Assembly: GCF_900111395.1 (NCBI RefSeq)
Contig: NZ_FOHV01000030.1
Span: 1-34,321 of the forward strand
Direction: 5' to 3'
DNA from: Thorsellia anophelis DSM 18579
GTDB taxonomy: Bacteria > Pseudomonadota > Gammaproteobacteria > Enterobacterales > Thorselliaceae
Length of the DNA stretch: 34,321 nt
The notes beneath the pieces are model-generated. The model worked only from the letters and a program-made list of their open reading frames with translations. It was not told where the DNA came from and did no database searches. The translations under genes and the position numbers were made by a program. Of this stretch, positions 24,336-33,224 are shown piece after piece. How positions within the stretch are numbered: position 1 is the stretch's first letter; each line of letters opens with the position of its first letter.

Positions 24336-24923
24336 ATGTCACAAACCGAAATGAACCAAAGGCAAATTCATAAAGTATTAAGACAGTTTGCCTTTGGTGG
24401 CTTAATCACTAGTGATTTTCAAGTGACTTATATCCCTTTTATCATGCCTAATGAGGCAACGGTAGAACTGCATTTAGCTAAAACTAACCCTCAGCTTTTA
24501 GCACTCAGTGATGAGCGAGTTATGTTGACAGTACTAGGGCCACACACCTATGTTTCAAGTTTTGATTATCAAACCCAACCTCAGGTACCAACTTGGAACT
24601 ATGTTGCAATTAAGATAATTGGACAGAGTCATTTATTAAATGAAGATGAGACAGAGCATTCTATTGATAGAATGATACAATATTTTGAACCAAGATTAGG
24701 AAATGAGCCACTATTATTGCCTAAACAATACAAAAAAAATCTATTAAAACATATCAGAGGTGTAAGGGTGGAAATCGAATCCATGCAGGGTAAAGCTAAA
24801 TTAGGGTTACACAAATCGGAAGCTGATCAAGCTGAAGTCCTTAAACATCAGGAACAAAAAGGAAATCATGCTTATGTCACTTTTGTGAATGAATGGCTTG
24901 CTGGTAAAGTTAAAACACGCTAA
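24336..24923 (+). CDS. PaiB/FMN-binding-split-barrel-like protein
   Basis: A 195-residue protein resembling the PaiB family (FMN-binding negative transcriptional regulators, COG2808). The signature LGPHTYVSSFDY followed by VPTWNYVAIKIIG (about 68-98) matches PaiB closely, and the C-terminal IRGVRVEIESMQGKAKLG (about 144-161) matches its GIVGFKI segment. In Bacillus PaiB affects sporulation and protease genes; in Gram-negatives the role is undefined. A split-barrel fold that may bind flavin or haem is expected. It starts ten bases after dnaB and is probably co-transcribed with it. Confidence 0.8.
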   Translation: MSQTEMNQRQIHKVLRQFAFGGLITSDFQVTYIPFIMPNEATVELHLAKTNPQLLALSDERVMLTVLGPHTYVSSFDYQTQPQVPTWNYVAIKIIGQSHLLNEDETEHSIDRMIQYFEPRLGNEPLLLPKQYKKNLLKHIRGVRVEIESMQGKAKLGLHKSEADQAEVLKHQEQKGNHAYVTFVNEWLAGKVKTR

Positions 24924-24985
24924 TTTTTATTCGTTTTAATGATGACTATCCGTATAAAATTTGATAAATCGTTAGGAATCTAAAT

Positions 24986-25483
24986 ATGATAATTAGTTTA
25001 ATTGCAGCAATCGATAATAATCGAGCACTAGGGGGGGATAATAAAATGCTTTGGCATCTACCTGCCGACTTTGCTTGGTTTAAAGCGCATACATTATCAA
25101 AACCCGTTATAATGGGGCGAAAAACCTATGAATCGATAGGTAAAGCACTACCAAATAGATTGAATATTGTGCTCACTCGACAAGAATTGGTTTTAGAAGA
25201 TGCATTGGTTGTATCCTCACTTGAGGAAGCCTTTTTAAAGGTAAAAGAGGCAAGTGAAATAATGGTAATAGGGGGCGCTGACATATATTCACAGTGTTTA
25301 ACGAAAGCAGATAGGCTTTATTTAACACAGGTAGATGCGACCTTTCAAACGGCTGATGCTTTTTTTCCAGATTATCTAAATTCGAATATTGCATGGCATA
25401 AAACGGATGAAAAATATTATCCAAAAGATGCAAAAAATGCCTTTGATATGACGTTTATGATTTTTGATCGTAATAGAAAATAA
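24986..25483 (+). CDS. folA: Dihydrofolate reductase
   Basis: A 165-residue dihydrofolate reductase, the NADPH-dependent enzyme that regenerates tetrahydrofolate for thymidylate, purine and methionine synthesis. Visible features are the N-terminal ISLIAAIDNNRALGG, catalytic Asp28 in LPADFAWF (Asp27 in E. coli), the NADPH site MGRKTYESIG and the IMVIGGADIY motif. Length is normal for a chromosomal FolA (159 residues in E. coli). It follows the PaiB-like gene by 62 bases and precedes miaE by 26 bases on the same strand. Confidence 0.95.
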   Translation: MIISLIAAIDNNRALGGDNKMLWHLPADFAWFKAHTLSKPVIMGRKTYESIGKALPNRLNIVLTRQELVLEDALVVSSLEEAFLKVKEASEIMVIGGADIYSQCLTKADRLYLTQVDATFQTADAFFPDYLNSNIAWHKTDEKYYPKDAKNAFDMTFMIFDRNRK

Positions 25484-25509
25484 TTGATTGTGCTATTAGA
25501 GCTTTTCAT

Positions 25510-26412
25510 ATGAATACGATACCAGATAAAAGTGTATTAGAGAAAATGCACATTGAAACGCAGTTGAAAGCAGTGACCCAATTTTTATCTTGTAGAACCC
25601 CTGATGCTTGGATTACTACTGCTATCTTACCTGAAAATTTAGAGATTATTTTGGTAGACCATCTTATTTGTGAACTTAAAGCGGCACAAACCGCAAGCTT
25701 ACTACTTCGTAAATATGTTTTAGACGATGCAAGTGGACAACATCTATTAGAACATCTCGCGCCATATGAAAATTATATTTATCGACAAGAAGGTTCGCTA
25801 GAATCATTAAAAGCGTTACCTAGTTTTACAAAATCTAATTTAATGGCAAGAAATAATTTAGCAGAGACAATGTTTACTTCGCCTCATAAGCAAGTAGTGA
25901 CACAAGTAGATAATGTAGATAAACTTGCTAAGCAATTGATTAATGATATGGTTTTATTAATTAAAGAAGAATTGCACCATTTTATTCAAGTGTTTGACAT
26001 TATGCATGAGCGAAAAATCACTTATCAAAATTTATCAGCAGGACGTTATGCTAAAAGAATGATGCAAGGTGTGAGAACGCATGAACCAATGACGCTGGTT
26101 GATAAATTGATTTGTGGTGCTTTTATTGAGGCCAGATCATGTGAACGGTTTGCTAGTTTAGCACCTTATGTAGATGATGAGTTAAGCCGCTTTTACCTCT
26201 CATTATTACGCTCTGAATCTAGACATTTTAAAGATTATCTCAGTTTAGCTGCGAGCCTAATGGGAGAAACTCAAACAAACGAACTAGGTGAATACTTAAC
26301 TGATAGCATTGACGATAGGATTCAATTTTTTAGACAAATTGAACAAGAGGCGATTTTATCTGAAGACTCGGTTTTAAGGTTTCATAGTGGCGTGCCGGTC
26401 AGTTATATTTAA
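25510..26412 (+). CDS. miaE: tRNA-(ms2io6A37)-hydroxylase MiaE
   Basis: A 300-residue di-iron monooxygenase that hydroxylates the isopentenyl group of ms2i6A37 in tRNAs reading UNN codons. Iron ligands can be placed as Glu55 in CELKAAQ, Glu154 and His157 in EELHHF, Glu207 in FIEARSCERF, and Glu236 and His239 in SESRHF, the usual four-helix-bundle pattern of the family. It is somewhat longer than Salmonella MiaE (270 residues). The ribosome site is weak (AGAG). A strong terminator follows at 26507-26540. Confidence 0.92.
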   Translation: MNTIPDKSVLEKMHIETQLKAVTQFLSCRTPDAWITTAILPENLEIILVDHLICELKAAQTASLLLRKYVLDDASGQHLLEHLAPYENYIYRQEGSLESLKALPSFTKSNLMARNNLAETMFTSPHKQVVTQVDNVDKLAKQLINDMVLLIKEELHHFIQVFDIMHERKITYQNLSAGRYAKRMMQGVRTHEPMTLVDKLICGAFIEARSCERFASLAPYVDDELSRFYLSLLRSESRHFKDYLSLAASLMGETQTNELGEYLTDSIDDRIQFFRQIEQEAILSEDSVLRFHSGVPVSYI

Positions 26413-26506
26413 AATGATATGGCTATCATTAACTGCGAGTGGGTATCTGGTATACTTGTGATGCCTTGATTGATTTCCAATCAAATAGGACTTACTTTTT
26501 ATTTTG

Positions 26507-26540
26507 GATTTAAATGAAACCGTCATTTAAATCTCTTTTT
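26507..26540 (+). terminator. Terminator after miaE
   Basis: Perfect 11-bp arms GATTTAAATGA and TCATTTAAATC around AACCG, followed by TCTTTTTTATT. It ends the miaE transcript just before engB. Confidence 0.8.
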
Positions 26541-26559
26541 TATTGAATGGATGCCTGTT

Positions 26560-27189
26560 ATGTTACAACTGAATTATCATATGACGCGATTTATTTTAAG
26601 TGCACCTGATATTAGGCACTTGCCACCTGATGTAGGGGTTGAAATCGCTTTTGCTGGACGCTCAAATGCAGGTAAATCTAGCGCCTTAAATACCCTCACA
26701 GGTCAAAAAAGTTTAGCCCGTACAAGTAAAACTCCTGGACGTACCCAATTAATTAATCTTTTTGAAACCGCTGAAAATTGTCGATTAGTTGACTTGCCAG
26801 GTTATGGATATGCAGAAGTACCTGAGGAAGTCAAACGTAAATGGCAAAAATCATTAGGTGAATATCTACAGATGCGTAATAGCCTTAGGGGGCTTGTCAT
26901 TTTAATGGATATAAGACACCCGTTAAAAGAACTGGATGTCAATATGATTAATTGGGCTGTAGATGCGAATCTTGCTGTTTTAGTTTTATTAACAAAATCA
27001 GATAAATTAGCCTCTGGTGCGATGAAAAAACAAGTACGAGAAGTTCGAGAAGCATTAAGTGAACTAAACGCGGATATTGAGGTTGAGCCGTTTTCTTCTA
27101 CGAAGAAAGTGGGGGTTGATAAACTGAAGGCTAAATTAAATCAATGGTTCAGTGAACTTTCTATACCAGATGAAACATCAGAAGAGTAA
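26560..27189 (+). CDS. engB: Ribosome-biogenesis GTPase EngB (YihA/YsxC)
   Basis: A 209-residue TRAFAC-class GTPase needed for large ribosomal subunit assembly. Motifs: G1 GRSNAGKS (33-40), the G2 Thr in SKTPGRTQ, G3 DLPGYG, G4 TKSD and G5 SST. The sequence tracks E. coli YihA over its whole length. I prefer the ATG at 26560 because it aligns with the E. coli start (M-x-x-L-N-Y) and has a GGATG-like site; an ATG at 26551 would add three residues and has no ribosome site. Confidence 0.94.
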   Translation: MLQLNYHMTRFILSAPDIRHLPPDVGVEIAFAGRSNAGKSSALNTLTGQKSLARTSKTPGRTQLINLFETAENCRLVDLPGYGYAEVPEEVKRKWQKSLGEYLQMRNSLRGLVILMDIRHPLKELDVNMINWAVDANLAVLVLLTKSDKLASGAMKKQVREVREALSELNADIEVEPFSSTKKVGVDKLKAKLNQWFSELSIPDETSEE

Positions 27190-27232
27190 TCTTACATAAA
27201 TACTTGATGAGTTAAGATTAAGGGGAGGCTGC

Positions 27233-28156
27233 ATGGTAATAAAAAACACACAGTATCAGGTTGGGCTGGATGTTGGAGGTACTAAGATTGAGCTCGCAAT
27301 TTTTGAAAATGAAAAGACATGTATTCATTCAAAACGTGTGGTGACACCTACCAATGATTACGCGGCATTTTTGCAAGCATTAATCTCTTTAGTTAACGAA
27401 GCGGATAATATCACTGGTCAAAAAATTGATGTCGGTATCGGTTTGCCTGCTATTATTTCTCCTAAAAATCAGACAATTTACTCTGCGAATGTGCCAGCAA
27501 TAAGTGGGCAACCATTGGCCCAAGATCTTAGCGCACGCTTAGATCGTACCATTAAAATTGAAAATGATGGTAGATGTTTCGCTCTATCTGAAGCGAGCAC
27601 GGAAAATACTGCACATTTTGATGCAGTCTTTGGGGTGATATTAGGAACAGGTGCTGGAGGAGGGTTAGTTCATCAAGGTCGAGTTTATCAGGGAAGTAAT
27701 GGTATGGCAGGAGAGTGGGGGCATACGCCTGTCAGTTCAAACATCATTCATAAATACACAATGCCTTTAATTCCTTGTAATTGTGGTTTAATTGGATGCC
27801 ATGAAAAATATTTAGCGGGTCCAGGGGTGTTGAATTTAATTAAAAATCATCAATATGAAGCTAACAGTATTCAAGATTGGATCATTGCGTATGAAGCGGG
27901 AGATAAAAAGGCGTCAGCTATTTTTACTCAATTTATTGATACGTTAGCAAGTGCGCTTGCTTCCTTACAACTGTTTTATGATGTCGATGCTTTTGTATTA
28001 GGTGGAGGAATATCTAATATAAAAGCGATATATCCAAAAATACAGCAGGAAATGCTCAAATGGCTACTGCCAGGTATTGAACCTGCACTTGTTTTGCCTC
28101 CCGTTTATGGTGATAGTAGTGGTGTTAGAGGGGCGGCACTGTTAAATAGAACTTAA
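27233..28156 (+). CDS. ROK-family sugar kinase (fructokinase/Mak- or NagK-like)
   Basis: A 307-residue ROK kinase that should phosphorylate a hexose or N-acetylhexosamine with ATP. Motifs: the N-terminal phosphate loop DVGGTKIE (13-20), catalytic Asp112 in IENDGRC, GAGGGL (140-145), and the ROK zinc site His164 in GEWGH with Cys182, Cys184 and Cys189 in CNCGLIGC. GDSSGVRGAA near the end favours Mak-type fructokinases, while NVPAISGQPL recalls NagK, so the substrate is undecided. The common NDANC around the catalytic Asp reads NDGRC here. A strong AGGGGAGG precedes the start. It converges with bglG, with only 28 bases between. Confidence 0.85.
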   Translation: MVIKNTQYQVGLDVGGTKIELAIFENEKTCIHSKRVVTPTNDYAAFLQALISLVNEADNITGQKIDVGIGLPAIISPKNQTIYSANVPAISGQPLAQDLSARLDRTIKIENDGRCFALSEASTENTAHFDAVFGVILGTGAGGGLVHQGRVYQGSNGMAGEWGHTPVSSNIIHKYTMPLIPCNCGLIGCHEKYLAGPGVLNLIKNHQYEANSIQDWIIAYEAGDKKASAIFTQFIDTLASALASLQLFYDVDAFVLGGGISNIKAIYPKIQQEMLKWLLPGIEPALVLPPVYGDSSGVRGAALLNRT

Positions 28157-28184
28157 GGTGTTGAATTATTTTTGATTTAAACGA

Positions 28185-29024
28185 TTATGAAGAAGTTAAT
28201 CTGACAAGATGAATCAATAAATACCCAAACTCTTCATCAGTTAATTGAGTGTTAAGTTGACTCTCAATATATTGCTTGATGCTATTGCCACAGATCATCA
28301 AATGTGGGTAAGATTGCTGAATTAAAGCCAATAAAGCTGGATCGTTTGAGTGAAGTTGTTTGTTCTCCATAATTCTTTGTATGAAAAAACGCATATGCGT
28401 TAAGAAACAAGTGTGATTCCAACTGCTTGATTCAATTTCTATATGTAAGTGATATAACACTAGCCTGTTAATTGTTTTAAGCAGTTTGGTGGCAAGCATA
28501 ACAGGCTGAATATCTTGTACCTCAAGTTGATGGCTGACTAAATGAAAGGCGATATTACCCGCTTCCTCATCAGGCAGTTGTAAGTTGAATTTATCATTTG
28601 CTTTGTCAATTACAATCTTGGCAATGGCATATTCTTTTGGATAAAATTTTTTAATATCATTTAGTTGGTTATTTTGAATGATGATGCCTTGATGATATCG
28701 CCAAATTGCAAAATGGACATGATCAACCAATGAGAAAAATATTTTCTCATTCAGACTGATACCGAGTTCCTCAGTTGACTCTTCTAATATCATAGAAACA
28801 AGTTCAATAACTTCAGATGATACTTTATCAAGTAAAGCCTCGTAATCTGTGGTTTTTATGTCATTTTGTAAGACAAATAGTTTTTCTGCCAGTTCTGGCA
28901 GAATGATGTCTCCCACTTTGCTCTTGAAACCAAGCCCTTTCGCCATAATAATGACTTCTTGTCCTTTATCGTCAGAGCATAAAACTAAACTATTATTTAA
29001 TATCTTTTTTGTAATCAGCGTCAT
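28185..29024 (-). CDS. bglG: BglG-type transcriptional antiterminator
   Basis: A 279-residue RNA-binding antiterminator, the same size as E. coli BglG (278). Residues 1-60 form the CAT RNA-binding domain (ITKKILNNSLVL, AKGLGF). Two PTS-regulation domains follow, with regulatory histidines at His102, His161, His210 and His272. When its inducing sugar is present it should bind the antiterminator element at 32616-32643 and prevent termination; otherwise the BglF permease would phosphorylate and inactivate it. I chose the ATG at 29024 because it aligns with E. coli BglG. It overlaps the end of bglB by about 32 bases. It is last in the operon, whereas E. coli has it first. Confidence 0.93.
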   Translation of the reverse strand: MTLITKKILNNSLVLCSDDKGQEVIIMAKGLGFKSKVGDIILPELAEKLFVLQNDIKTTDYEALLDKVSSEVIELVSMILEESTEELGISLNEKIFFSLVDHVHFAIWRYHQGIIIQNNQLNDIKKFYPKEYAIAKIVIDKANDKFNLQLPDEEAGNIAFHLVSHQLEVQDIQPVMLATKLLKTINRLVLYHLHIEIESSSWNHTCFLTHMRFFIQRIMENKQLHSNDPALLALIQQSYPHLMICGNSIKQYIESQLNTQLTDEEFGYLLIHLVRLTSS

Positions 29025-30441
29025 GATCGTTAATATCACCATTTTTTCTAATGAGATTTTGATACCAAAAGAAACTCTCTTTTTTAATGCGCCTCAAATC
29101 TTTCAGTGAGTTATCATCTCGATTGACATAAATAAAACCGTATCGTTTCGCATATCCTTGATGTGTACTTACTAAATCAATCGCAGACCAAGGACAGTAA
29201 CCAATTAGTTTAACACCATCAGTTATAGCAAGCTGCATTTGCTTTATGTGTTCATGATAAAACGATATCCGATAAAAATCATAAATACGACCATCTGTTT
29301 CAAGTTTATCAGGAGCGCCCATACCATTTTCTGAAATTAAGATAGGTAGATTATAACGTTCATACACTTTGCGTAAGGTAAGTCGCAAACCAACTGGGTC
29401 AACAACCCATCCATAAGGTGTTGTATCAAGAAAAGGGTTATCAGCCGCTCTATAGACTCCTGGCTCACCTAACATAATCTGTTGATCTCCTGCTCTTGCG
29501 GAGATATCAGAACTATCGCCTTTACTCTCAGCAATAGTCGCAGTAGAGTAGTAATTAATCGCAATAAAATCAGGTCTGATTGCTTGTAAAATAGATTCAT
29601 CTTCTGACGTTATAATGGGGGCAATTTCTCTATCTACCATATAGCGCCAAGCTAAGGGATGATAACGTCCATTGACGGCAACCTCAAGAAATCCATAGCA
29701 CCTAATTGTTTCCCAGTTATGGGCAGCAATCGCATCTTCTGGTCGGCTAGTTGCTTGATACATTGAGGTTGTATTAATTGCTGGACCGACTTTGCACATT
29801 GGATATTTTTGATGAATTAATTGATATACCTTGGCTTGTGCTAAAAACATATGATGACTTTGCTGATTTAATGCTTGTTTGGAGATCATGGGATAATCAG
29901 GGTCGGTACCGATGGCGCCAGGGTGCAAAATCATAGTGTTTTGTTCATTTATAGTTAGCCAGTAAGTTACTTTGCTTGAAAATAAATTCAATAAGAAATC
30001 AGCGTACGCTTCAAAGGCGCTAATCGTCTCTCTACTAGACCATCCACCTATTTTTTGTAATGCATAAGGTAAATCAAAATGATATAAAGTAATAATAGGT
30101 TCTATTTCATTCTTAACTAATTCATCTATTAAATTACGGTAAAATTCGACACCTTTTGGATTCACTTCACCTATGCCATCTGGGAATATCCGACTCCAAG
30201 CGATAGAAAATCGATAAGCTTTTAAACCAAGCTCTTTAAAAAGTGCAACATCTTCTTTAAATCTGTTGTAGTGGTCACTTGCAACGTTAAAATCAGCCAT
30301 ACCTTCTGGGTGCGTTAACGCATCAATAATTGAACGTCCTTTACCTGTACCTTCAACGCCTCCCTCAACTTGGTAGGCTGATGTTGAGGCTCCCCATAAA
30401 AAATCAGGGGGAAATGTTGCGAGTCCTTGCTGATATTGCAT
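28993..30441 (-). CDS. bglB: 6-phospho-beta-glucosidase, GH1 family
   Basis: A 482-residue family 1 glycoside hydrolase that splits phosphorylated beta-glucosides (such as phospho-salicin, arbutin or cellobiose) delivered by the PTS permease. The N-terminal signature FPPDFLWGASTSAYQVEG is clear. The acid/base Glu166 is in TINEQN and the nucleophile Glu371 in LISENGMG. The start at 30441 has AAGGAG six bases upstream; a longer form from 30465 is less likely. It lies 71 bases after bglF and overlaps bglG. BglB, BglA and AscB are hard to tell apart by eye, so the symbol is based on context. Confidence 0.92.
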   Translation of the reverse strand: MQYQQGLATFPPDFLWGASTSAYQVEGGVEGTGKGRSIIDALTHPEGMADFNVASDHYNRFKEDVALFKELGLKAYRFSIAWSRIFPDGIGEVNPKGVEFYRNLIDELVKNEIEPIITLYHFDLPYALQKIGGWSSRETISAFEAYADFLLNLFSSKVTYWLTINEQNTMILHPGAIGTDPDYPMISKQALNQQSHHMFLAQAKVYQLIHQKYPMCKVGPAINTTSMYQATSRPEDAIAAHNWETIRCYGFLEVAVNGRYHPLAWRYMVDREIAPIITSEDESILQAIRPDFIAINYYSTATIAESKGDSSDISARAGDQQIMLGEPGVYRAADNPFLDTTPYGWVVDPVGLRLTLRKVYERYNLPILISENGMGAPDKLETDGRIYDFYRISFYHEHIKQMQLAITDGVKLIGYCPWSAIDLVSTHQGYAKRYGFIYVNRDDNSLKDLRRIKKESFFWYQNLIRKNGDINDHDADYKKDIK

Positions 30442-30512
30442 GTTATACTCCTTGAACTTTATCAAAATATGACTTGTTTATTGATAATTTTATGCTCTAT
30501 ACATATTATCAA

Positions 30513-32441
30513 TTAGTGACGATTATCCAAAAGATTAAGGTTAAATAATTCTTCACCAGGCGTGAGGAATTTAGGATTATTTTCCTCTTGGATAGTGATT
30601 CTACCGGTATGATTCACAATCACAATTGGAGTGGTGATGTCATAGCCAGCCGATTTGATTGCTGCTATGTCAAACTCTATTAATAAATCGCCAACCTTAA
30701 CGTCATCACCAATATTTTTGTGCACAATAAAATGCTCTCCATTTAAATTGACAGTTTCAATACCAATGTGCATTAATAGTTCAAATCCTTCTTTATTACG
30801 AATACCTATCGCATGCTTAGAGGGCAGGAGTACTTCAATTGTCCCTTCAATAGGTGCGTAAAGTTTGCCTTCAGACGGAATCACAGCAACACCGTGTCCA
30901 ATTAGATTTGCTGAAAACACTTCATCATTCACTTGTTTTAATTCAATTCGTTGTCCTTTTACTGGACTTTTAATGCTAATGTCATTCGTCTTGGATGCCT
31001 CTTCATTATTTGACGTGTGTTTATCTGAATTTATACCAGATGAATTTTGTTGATTAGATGATAAACCTTGATTTGTAGTGGTATCATCAGGTTCATCATC
31101 AAAGCCTAAAATTAAGGTTAGGATGAATGTACCAACTGTCGCGATAGCTATGGTTATTAAGGCATGGACAATATTCATTGGATTTTCACCAATAAATGCA
31201 GGAATCGCTGCAAGACCAGGCGAAACAAAAGCATATCTGACTAATCCACTTAGGCCTGCATAAATTCCAGCAATCCCACCACCTATCATCGCGGCAATAA
31301 GGGGGCGTTTTAATTTCAACGTAACGCCATACAAAGATGGTTCAGTTATACCCATCATTGCGGTAAACCCTGCAGACGAGGCTAATTGTTTTAATTGACT
31401 ATTTTTAGTTTTAAAGGCTACTGCTAGCGTTGCTGCCCCTTGTGCAATATTAGAGGCCAACATGCCAGGACCATTAATCATTTCATACCCTTGACTATTG
31501 AGCTGAGAAGTCGCAATAGGAGTCATTGCCCAAGCCGTACCTGTAATGATTAAGAAAGGTTGCAAACCGCCCATTAACATAGGGATCAGCCAACTGACAT
31601 GCTCATTTATCACGCCAGCTCCGGAACCCACCAAAAAATTAAGGTAATTACCAAATGGCCCAATGATTCCAAGCGCTAACGGTGTTGTAACCAATAAAAT
31701 AATCATTGGTTTGATAAAGAATTTGATAATACTAGGTGAATATTTATCGGCAAAGCGTTCAATATATGACATCAACCACACTGTTAATAAAATAGGTAAT
31801 ACCGTGCCAGAGTAATCAGCAAGGCTAAACTCAAAACTGAAAATTGAAATGATTTCATTTGCTTGTGCCATTGATGCAATATTAGGATGCAGCATTGCAC
31901 CAGCAACAGTCATTGCCAGAATAGGATTGCATTTAAATTTCATAGATGCGCCAAATGCAAGTAAAACGGGCAAAAAGAAAAATGCTGCATCTGCAATGGT
32001 ATTTAATAATTTATAGTGGGAACTTGATTCAGAGATAAGTCCTGCCAATTTTAACACAGCTAGTAATGCTTTAATCATCCCTGCACCAGTGATAGCTGGT
32101 ATAACAGGTGTAAAGCTCGTTGAGATTACACTAATAAATTCTGTAAAAATCCCCTTTTTAGGGAGCTCTTTTTCTGTTGTGGGCGTTGGATTATTTTGAG
32201 GGATTAAAGATTGAATGATAGAGTAAAGTTTTTGCACTTCATTTCCAATGACAATTTGGAATTGTCCACCACTTTTTACAACTGAAATAACACCTGCTAG
32301 TGACTTGATTTTCGCATCATCGATAATTGATTCATTATAAAACTCAAATCGTAAGCGAGTGGCACAATGTGTGAGAATTCGGATATTCTTAGTTCCGCCA
32401 ATGGCTTGGATGATTTCATTTGCTAAATTTTGATAGTTCAT
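30513..32441 (-). CDS. bglF: Beta-glucoside PTS permease EIIBCA
   Basis: A 642-residue inner-membrane permease that imports and phosphorylates beta-glucosides. Domain order is EIIB (1-80, phospho-Cys26 in THCATRL), EIIC (about 100-450, hydrophobic, with GITEPSLYG near 364-372), then EIIA (490-642, phospho-His558 in LLMHIGIETV). A low-complexity Asn/Ser/Asp-rich linker (450-490) separates C from A. In E. coli BglF also phosphorylates BglG to control it. GAGGT precedes the start. The leader before it carries an antiterminator and terminator, so bglF is the first gene controlled by BglG. Confidence 0.95.
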   Translation of the reverse strand: MNYQNLANEIIQAIGGTKNIRILTHCATRLRFEFYNESIIDDAKIKSLAGVISVVKSGGQFQIVIGNEVQKLYSIIQSLIPQNNPTPTTEKELPKKGIFTEFISVISTSFTPVIPAITGAGMIKALLAVLKLAGLISESSSHYKLLNTIADAAFFFLPVLLAFGASMKFKCNPILAMTVAGAMLHPNIASMAQANEIISIFSFEFSLADYSGTVLPILLTVWLMSYIERFADKYSPSIIKFFIKPMIILLVTTPLALGIIGPFGNYLNFLVGSGAGVINEHVSWLIPMLMGGLQPFLIITGTAWAMTPIATSQLNSQGYEMINGPGMLASNIAQGAATLAVAFKTKNSQLKQLASSAGFTAMMGITEPSLYGVTLKLKRPLIAAMIGGGIAGIYAGLSGLVRYAFVSPGLAAIPAFIGENPMNIVHALITIAIATVGTFILTLILGFDDEPDDTTTNQGLSSNQQNSSGINSDKHTSNNEEASKTNDISIKSPVKGQRIELKQVNDEVFSANLIGHGVAVIPSEGKLYAPIEGTIEVLLPSKHAIGIRNKEGFELLMHIGIETVNLNGEHFIVHKNIGDDVKVGDLLIEFDIAAIKSAGYDITTPIVIVNHTGRITIQEENNPKFLTPGEELFNLNLLDNRH

Positions 32442-32545
32442 ATTGACCTCGGAATGAATTTATTTCATATCGGATTGTGAGATTGCCTAATTTGTATATC
32501 AATGTTTATTATTTTAATGATGCTCTAGCTAGTTAAGTAATAAGC

Positions 32546-32621
32546 AAAAAAAAGACCAAAACAAAATCAATAACCTATGGTTAAGTGCAAACCATTAGGT
32601 ACTGTTTTTTGTTTTGGTCTT
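32546..32621 (-). terminator. Leader terminator of the bgl operon
   Basis: On the minus strand, 15-bp arms AAGACCAAAACAAAA and TTTTGTTTTGGTCTT pair perfectly and end in a run of eight T. A second hairpin sits in the loop. The first arm overlaps the end of the antiterminator element, so the two structures exclude each other. Confidence 0.9.
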
Positions 32622-32643
32622 GCCTGATACACAGTAACATGCC
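32616..32643 (-). promoter_or_regulatory. Ribonucleic antiterminator (RAT) for BglG
   Basis: Minus-strand RNA beginning GGCATGTTACTG and ending CAGGCAAGACC matches the bgl/sac-type RAT pattern (GG.TTGTTACTG ... CAGGCAAAACC). Its last bases are also the first arm of the terminator, the hallmark of BglG/SacY-type control. Confidence 0.88.
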
Positions 32644-32706
32644 AAAAAAAGCTAGGTATAGCTTAATCTTTTTATCTATAAAATAGCAAACATCTAGCTA
32701 TAAAAT

Positions 32707-32722
32707 CGTGACCAATATCACG
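32707..32722 (-). promoter_or_regulatory. CRP-like site upstream of the bgl leader
   Basis: CGTGA-CCAATA-TCACG, within perfect 8-bp arms AATCGTGA/TCACGATT, matches the CRP core at eight of ten bases. It lies about 66 bases before a transcription start predicted from TATACC (32655-32660), near the usual position for activation. It could instead act as a weak terminator stem for the QueF-like gene. Confidence 0.5.
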
Positions 32723-32742
32723 ATTAATAAAATATTCTAATC

Positions 32743-32778
32743 GCACTGAATTTCATAGTTAAGCTGTAGATTCAGTGC
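32743..32778 (-). terminator. Hairpin after the QueF-like gene
   Basis: Perfect 9-bp arms GCACTGAAT and ATTCAGTGC with an 18-base loop lie 12 bases beyond the stop at 32791. No strong T-run follows, so termination would be weak or factor-assisted. Confidence 0.45.
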
Positions 32779-32790
32779 AAACCAAATTTA

Positions 32791-33195
32791 TTAATCAGAG
32801 ACATTTGGCGATGTTGGATGAGCTGTCAATACAATATGTTGTTTTTGAGCAAGTCCATATGGCGGCTCTTGATTAAAATGGATATCAGCTTCAATTTCAA
32901 CTGCATGGCCTAGAGCGGACGCACACTCCATGCCAACAACCTGCACAAAATACTCTATATCTCTTACAACCTGGTGCCCTATAAATCCTTTGATATATTT
33001 ATCTAGAGCAAAAAGTTCAAGTAGTACCGATTGCGCTTTATAGCGAATAGCAATAGATGATCCTTGTGCTGGATTTTGACTTTTAGGGCATAACTCTGGT
33101 AAATAAATTGTATGAGTTTGCACCATGTCTATTTCAGGATGAGGGTTTGTAATGGTTTTTATCCACAGTTGGTTGTAATGTGATTGAATATCCAT
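32791..33195 (-). CDS. Small QueF-like T-fold protein (tentative)
   Basis: A 134-residue protein I recognise only tentatively. The segment ELCPKSQNP (34-42) resembles the catalytic loop of short QueF enzymes (SLCPKTGQPD), with Cys36 at the nucleophile position, and Glu60 lies at nearly the right distance for the QueF VES segment. QueF reduces preQ0 to preQ1 in queuosine synthesis. The catalytic Asp seven residues after the Cys is Ala43 here, so the normal reduction may not occur. It follows a YhhQ-type transporter gene by 29 bases, which fits a queuosine-precursor function. Alternatively it is another T-fold enzyme or an uncharacterised small protein. Confidence 0.5.
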   Translation of the reverse strand: MDIQSHYNQLWIKTITNPHPEIDMVQTHTIYLPELCPKSQNPAQGSSIAIRYKAQSVLLELFALDKYIKGFIGHQVVRDIEYFVQVVGMECASALGHAVEIEADIHFNQEPPYGLAQKQHIVLTAHPTSPNVSD

Positions 33196-33224
33196 TTTAT
33201 ATATTTACCTATTTGAGCTGCTCA

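Larger units (their letters stand above)
32442..32790 (-). other. Leader and promoter region of the bgl operon
   Basis: This 349-base gene-free stretch contains, in minus-strand order: a hairpin after the QueF-like gene (32743-32778), a CRP-like site (32707-32722), a possible -10 box TATACC (32655-32660), the antiterminator element (32616-32643), the terminator (32546-32621) and about 100 bases of leader before bglF. The layout is that of an antitermination-controlled sugar operon. Confidence 0.8.
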
